Virus record (IMG/VR): IMGVR_UViG_3300045455_000024
Coordinates: 1 to 24,592 of that record
DNA: 24,592 bases
Reading direction: 5' to 3' (one strand)
Source: a virus
Position numbers and translations under genes: made by a program. The notes under the pieces are model-generated. The model did not search any database. It saw only the letters and a program-made list of their open reading frames with translations, and was not told where the DNA came from. This document shows positions 20,122-24,592 of the stretch, in pieces (positions within the stretch are counted from its first letter, which is position 1; each line of letters opens with the position of its first letter).

Positions 20122-22945
20122 TTATATTTTTGAGAGTCGAGCGTGTACCAAGGGAAGAAGTATTTTGTCGATTTCTATACGAAATTCCTCGTCCTCAAGA
20201 TATTTCTCACAGAATTCTTGGTTCTTTGTCATGCGGCTGAGAACGACATCCATAATAGTGTTGTCGTAGATGATTTTGAACAGGTCAAGCGGATTCTTGG
20301 AACGTAGCACTAATTCGTCGATGGTAGCCATATCCTCCACTATCTGCTCAAGAACCTTATCCTCATTAGTGAAATTTGTGCCGAGCCGTTCATTGAGTTT
20401 AGATAAAATCACAGAGAGATTTTCTTGCTCATCTTCAAGAGGAAGCCCCGTACCGGAAGTTTTGCCATACAACACGCCGTCCTCTTTTACTAAACTGATA
20501 GTTCCCTCGTATACTCTCTGAAGACGGTAATACTGAAGTGTCACATCGTTATCAAGGCTCGGCGTGCGTGTTCCTCCATCTTTTGGCAGCTTGCGAATCA
20601 GGCACTTGGCGTAAGCATAGAATTTATGAAGGTTCGCATCACCAAGGCTGATTATATGCGTGAGGAATGAATACAGGCGAATAAATTTAGAGAGCGCGCC
20701 TTTAAAGTCATTTTATCCTGTTCTTCGGTCAATGCCTCGTAACGGTCGACGGCAGGGTCAATGAAAGAGTTCAGCTTTGCCAAGTCGATGTTGCCCTGCG
20801 CCTTTGATTCCTTAAAGAACACCTTGGCAAAGGCATCAATCTCGTTGTCCGTATATAGCATGAAGCTGTCCAGTACATTTTTAATGTCATAGATAGTGTT
20901 CGGGTCGGTTGTCTCAGCTACGCCGGTTCCCTGATAGTAATCCTGGAACGCTTTCTCAATATCCTCCGGGGAGTTGACGAAGTCCAATATAAAGGTCTCC
21001 GTTTTGCCGGGGCAGGTTCGATTGACACGGGAGAGCGTCTGAACCGCCTTAACACCGGACAGCTTCTTATCGACATACATTGTGTGCAGAAGCGGCTGGT
21101 CAAATCCGGTCTGGTATTTCTCGGCGACGAGCAGAAGCTGATATTCCCCGGTTGCGAATTTATCTACCGTTTCAGTGTCAGGAAACTTGTTCAGATTTGC
21201 TTCTGTGTATTCCTTAAACTCTCCAGTCACATTGTCTTTAACCATGCCGGAAAATGCCACCAAGACACCCAAGTCCGTGTAGCCCATTTTTTTGATGTAC
21301 TTTTGGAACTCAAAAAAGTAACGAACGGCATGGAGTCGCGAACCTGTAACGAGCATCGCTTTCGCTTTGCCGCCGATACGGTGCTGAACTTGACTGCGGA
21401 AATGTTCCACAATGACCTCGGTCTTTTGGGCCAGGTTATGCGGGTGCAAGCTCATATACTTGCCAAGAGCCTTGTTTGCCTGACTTTTCCCATAGACAGG
21501 GTCGTCGGCAATCTTCTTACCAATTTGGAAGTAGGTCTCGTATGTCGTATAGTTTTCGAGGACGTTGAAAATGAACCCCTCCTCGATAGCCTGCCTCATG
21601 CTATAAAGATGGAACGGTTCGGGTTTTCCAGAAGCAGTCTTTGTTCCAAATATCTCAAGCGTTTTTTGCTTCGGTGTAGCGGTGAATGCGAAAAACGAAA
21701 GATTATCCTGCTGACCATGCGCCGCCATTTCAGCCGCGATTTCCTCATCGGGATCCATTTCCTCGGCTTCGGCCTTCGCTTCCTCAACGGCATACTCGTG
21801 GAGCTTTTTTTCGATGGCGTCCTCGCCCTGTGCAGAAATATCAGCGAGAACCTCCTTAAGCCGCTCACTCGCCTTGCCCGTTTGGGAAGAGTGCGCTTCG
21901 TCAACAATGATTGCAAACCGCTTTCCGGCGGTCGCCACATTTTTAACATCTACAAATGGGAATTTTTGCAAAGTGCAGATGATGATTTTCTCTCCCTTTT
22001 CAAGAGCGGTGGTCAGTTGTTTTGAGTTTTTATCGACGCGTACAACTACGCCAGGCTTATGCTCCATATTGTAGATGTCGCGCTGAAGTTGTTTGTCGAG
22101 AACACGGCGGTCGGTAATTACAATAATACTGTGGAACACCACTTCGTTGTTGCCATCGTGCAGGTTCGCCAGATGATGGGCGAGCCATGCTATAGAATTT
22201 GATTTGCCTGAACCTGCTGAATGTTGTATAAGGTAGTTCTTGCCTGACCCGTTTTTGAAAACGTCATCCACGATTTCGCGCACTGCGTCCAACTGGTGAT
22301 AGCGCGGGAATATCAGCTTCTCTTTACCTGTTTTCTCGTCTTTTGTTAGCTGGACAAAGCGATGGAGGATGTCGAGCAAGCTGTCCTTCCGCATGACTTC
22401 CTTCCAAAGGTATGAGGTGCGGTAATCGCCCTTCACAGGCGGATTGCCCGCTCCCTTGTCGTAGCCTTTGTTGAACGGGAGAAAAACTGTATCCAGCTTC
22501 TTAAGCCACGTTGTCATCCAGACTTCCTCGGTATCCACAGCGAAATGCACGAATGACGTGTTATTTGGAGGACGTTTTTATCGTACAAATCCGAAAGGCT
22601 CTTGTTCATACCACTTCCTGGCTTGAAATAGGCGAGCCGAATGGGCACACCAAGATCAACGATTCCGTGGCGAAGCACATCAATCATCCCACGCTTGTCA
22701 AGTTCGGCGCACAAGCGCTTCAAAAACTCCCGCTCCACATCCGCGCCGTGACGTTTTTCCAAATCCACCCATGCTTTAGGTTGTGAATTTTTCACAAAAG
22801 CGATAACAGCCCCTGTATCCATCGCCAATTCACGGCTAAACGCGGAAGGACTGCCCTTGACGTATCGATCGGTTTTTTTCGCACCGTTCGTCAGCCAGTA
22901 TTCAATTTCCTGTTCAAAGGTTCGCTCTTTTGTGTCTATAGCCAT
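20122..22945 (-). pseudogene. hsdR: type I restriction enzyme R subunit, disrupted
   Basis: HsdR cuts DNA and translocates it with an SF2 motor. Three pieces in different frames cover the family. The first (22945 to about 22556) starts MAIDTKERTFEQEIEYW and reaches NKSLSDLYDKNVLQITR. In the family the next 70 or so residues contain the nuclease core (Asp in NENSIDLVLF-like sequence, then ELK). Here they are missing: the sequence jumps to VHFAVDTEEVWMTTWLKKLD (about 22550) in another frame. The second piece keeps the motor: QHSAGSGKSNS, VDEAHSSQTG, FTATPKQ and QTLSRVNRTCPGK. A further frameshift in an A run at 20711-20714 separates it from the last piece (RLYSFLTHII to the end), whose frame is open without a start. 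The motor could be made; cutting seems impossible. Confidence 0.88.
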
Positions 22946-22948
22946 TTC

Positions 22949-24247
22949 CTATCCCTCCGTTACCTTAATTTTACCCGTGACCGCATCGTGAATAGCGATT
23001 TTACGGTATTGCTTCAGCTTTTCTATCTGCATGCGGATGTCGACGAGCAAACCTTCGACTTCACTAGTTCTGTTGTCCAAATAAGCTGCGATTTTCTCTT
23101 GCTCATCGATAGGCGGCTGTGGCAACTGCATGTTTAGGAACTGGTCGGCTTGAAGCCGCCAACGCCCAAAGTTTGAAACGCCTTGACCCAAACGATAGAA
23201 AATACGGCTTTTATAACATATCTGGAACAGATATTTGTAATAGTCATGACATTGCTGTTTCGATGGATGAAAACGAAAAACCCGATAATCGGGACTTGTT
23301 ACGCCTTCAAACGGACTGCAATCCACCCAGCCAGTCAGCAAGTCCATAGAGTTCATGGCAAAATCGTTCACATTCACCACCTGATAACTGGTATAGGACT
23401 CTGCCAGTTGACCTTCATTGGATTCGATGTCCTTAACCTTTATGCCTCTTTGAGTGATGGAAAGCACATCGCGGTCTTCTTTTCCATAGATGCGCTTGAC
23501 GATTTCAAACATCCACTTTGTCTTGGTGATCGTCCAATGCGCTGGTATATCGCCAATCCAATCAACGCCGCTATCCTTGCGTGGAGCAGCTTTGTCTAAA
23601 CCATGCGTCACGGAATTAGCTATTATTTCCCATTTATACCGTTCGAGCATCTTCGCTTGGGCGTGCAGGTCGGCGAGTAAGCCGTCAATTTCGGCAGTTC
23701 GGCGGTCGAGATAGGCAACAATTTTCTCCTGCTCATTATAAGGCGGGATAATTGTTTTCAGCGAAGACAACGCCGTGCTTGTTATAGCTGGGTAACTAAT
23801 CCCCACAGAATGACGCTCAACATCAGATACAAACCAATCTGCATTTAAAGCATAAAAGAGAAACCGGCTATTCACGCCCTTCTTTGGAGTAAAAACTGCG
23901 AAACCTGTAGAGCAGATATAGCTGTCGTATTCATCCGAGATGTAGGCGATTGCCTTCAGGTAGGTTCTTACCGTGGAGATAATTGTATCACCAGACTTTA
24001 CAACCCTTCTCGCTCTGCTCGGAGCGTTTGCAAATGTAAACTCCTGCGTATTGCAAACGCCTTGCCCGTAATTCACTGAACTGATATCAATATATGTTAT
24101 TTCGGCCCCCTCGTCGGTGCTCTCAGATAACACACGAGAATTACAATCAGCTATGAACTTGAGAGGTTTTGCTTCCCATTCCAGAGGCATATAAGGAACT
24201 AATGATATTCCGCTTTTCTTGTAATCTACATATCGCTCTACGCTCAC
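22949..24247 (-). CDS. hsdS: type I restriction-modification specificity subunit
   Basis: HsdS recognises the split target sequence for both methylation and cutting. The 432-residue product has the usual two halves: target domain 1 (about 1-160), then the conserved PPYNEQEKIVAYLDRRTAEIDGLL coiled-coil (split here for length), then SGVDWIGDIPAHWTITKTKW opening target domain 2, and a second PPIDEQEKIAAYLDNRTSEVEGLL helix near the end. The frame is complete. It starts with GTG five bases after the hsdM stop and ends four bases before hsdR. With its partners damaged, it may be nonfunctional unless an intact HsdM exists elsewhere. Confidence 0.93.
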   Translation of the reverse strand: MSVERYVDYKKSGISLVPYMPLEWEAKPLKFIADCNSRVLSESTDEGAEITYIDISSVNYGQGVCNTQEFTFANAPSRARRVVKSGDTIISTVRTYLKAIAYISDEYDSYICSTGFAVFTPKKGVNSRFLFYALNADWFVSDVERHSVGISYPAITSTALSSLKTIIPPYNEQEKIVAYLDRRTAEIDGLLADLHAQAKMLERYKWEIIANSVTHGLDKAAPRKDSGVDWIGDIPAHWTITKTKWMFEIVKRIYGKEDRDVLSITQRGIKVKDIESNEGQLAESYTSYQVVNVNDFAMNSMDLLTGWVDCSPFEGVTSPDYRVFRFHPSKQQCHDYYKYLFQICYKSRIFYRLGQGVSNFGRWRLQADQFLNMQLPQPPIDEQEKIAAYLDNRTSEVEGLLVDIRMQIEKLKQYRKIAIHDAVTGKIKVTEG

Positions 24248-24250
24248 ACC

Positions 24251-24592
24251 TCATACCTCCTCCGCAAACAACCGGTTAATCCCTGACTGAATCCGTTCAC
24301 CCAGCGATTGGATTTCAAGCAAGGTCTCCTCGGCATCGCCGAGTTCCTCATATTTATAGAAGTGACGCGTGAACGGGATTTCATAGCCCTTTTTTGTTTT
24401 GGAATAATCCACCCATGCATCGGGCGCATAAGGCTTGACCTCCCGCTCGATGTAATCGTCGATGGTGTTAGCACTCACGTTGCCTGTCGGTAGACGAGTG
24501 CTTTTTTCTTGCATTGGATAGCGGAGCTCTGGGATAATGATTGGCGTGTGCGGCGTAGAGGCACACGCCAATCAGCTTTTGAGAGAGGAAAA
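24251..24592 (-). pseudogene. hsdM: type I DNA methyltransferase subunit, C-terminal stub
   Basis: The last 75 or so residues (DDYIEREVKPYAPDAWVD, YSKTKKGYEIPFTRHFYKY) are the conserved C terminus of HsdM. The frame is closed upstream by TGA at 24574-24572, inside an inverted repeat, and the SAM-binding and NPPF catalytic motifs are absent from the window. The window ends 18 bases further, so whether the rest of hsdM lies beyond in another frame is unknown. It would not be active as it stands. Confidence 0.75.
24538..24574. repeat. 14-bp inverted repeat breaking hsdM
   Basis: Plus-strand arms TGATTGGCGTGTGC (24538-24551) and GCACACGCCAATCA (24561-24574) are perfect complements around a nine-base loop; GCTTTT follows on the plus strand. 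It contains the stop that closes the hsdM frame. It may be a terminator-like hairpin, a short interspersed repeat, or the end of an insertion. Confidence 0.6.

Noticed and set aside
20711-20714. programmed frameshift in hsdR
   Set aside because: The A4 run is not a classical slippery heptamer with a downstream structure, and the gene is already inactivated by the upstream deletion; simple mutation or sequence error is more likely.
21084-22025. 313-codon plus-strand open frame
   Set aside because: It is antisense to the well-conserved helicase motor of hsdR, has no ribosome-binding site or recognisable domain, and is explained by codon bias on the other strand.

Overview
The window reads as the early-to-packaging half of an integrated tailed phage (prophage) of a low-GC-type Gram-positive, most likely a Clostridia lineage with roughly balanced base composition. 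The gene set and order resemble the common clostridial prophage plan: Xre/ImmA, DUF2800, DUF2815, family A polymerase, BRO antirepressor, VapE primase, VRR-NUC, SNF2 helicase, ArpU-like regulator, HNH, small terminase, methylase, large terminase. Ribosome-binding sites are strong AGGAGG types. All genes lie on the minus strand, so transcription runs from high to low coordinates.

Layout in transcription order. (1) 24592-20072: a decayed type I restriction-modification locus. It has an hsdM 3' stub at the window edge, an intact hsdS, and an hsdR broken by a deletion that removed the nuclease core and by a second frameshift; a clear terminator follows. (2) 20041-18808: a lysogeny control unit with a consensus promoter, an Xre repressor and an ImmA-type protease. 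The same operator-like motif lies in the repressor promoter and ahead of the early genes. (3) 18782-7790: early genes, comprising a zinc-ribbon protein, a sigma-like protein with a structured leader, small conserved phage proteins, Cas4/RecB-like nuclease, ssDNA-binding-like protein, DNA polymerase, antirepressor, DUF4406-like protein, primase-helicase, VRR nuclease, SNF2 helicase and a late regulator. (4) 7789-815: packaging genes (HNH, terS, terL) with an inserted cassette of methylase, virulence-related protein, DUF4314, amidoligase, gamma-glutamylcyclotransferase and DUF5049. (5) 818-1: a 26-bp palindrome, a gene with a probable ribbon-helix-helix N terminus, and a tiny membrane ORF. No portal, capsid, tail, lysis or integrase gene is visible.

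The points most worth following are regulatory RNA and the accessory cassette. The sigma-like gene has a leader whose segments can pair in two mutually exclusive ways, one of which hides the ribosome-binding site. The antirepressor gene and a 70-aa phage gene share a hairpin leader. The amidoligase and the virulence-related protein share a C-terminal module and a duplicated upstream element, and sit with a predicted gamma-glutamyl amine cyclotransferase; this suggests a small amide-ligation/cleavage system carried by the phage. All functional statements are from sequence reading and family knowledge; no database search was run.
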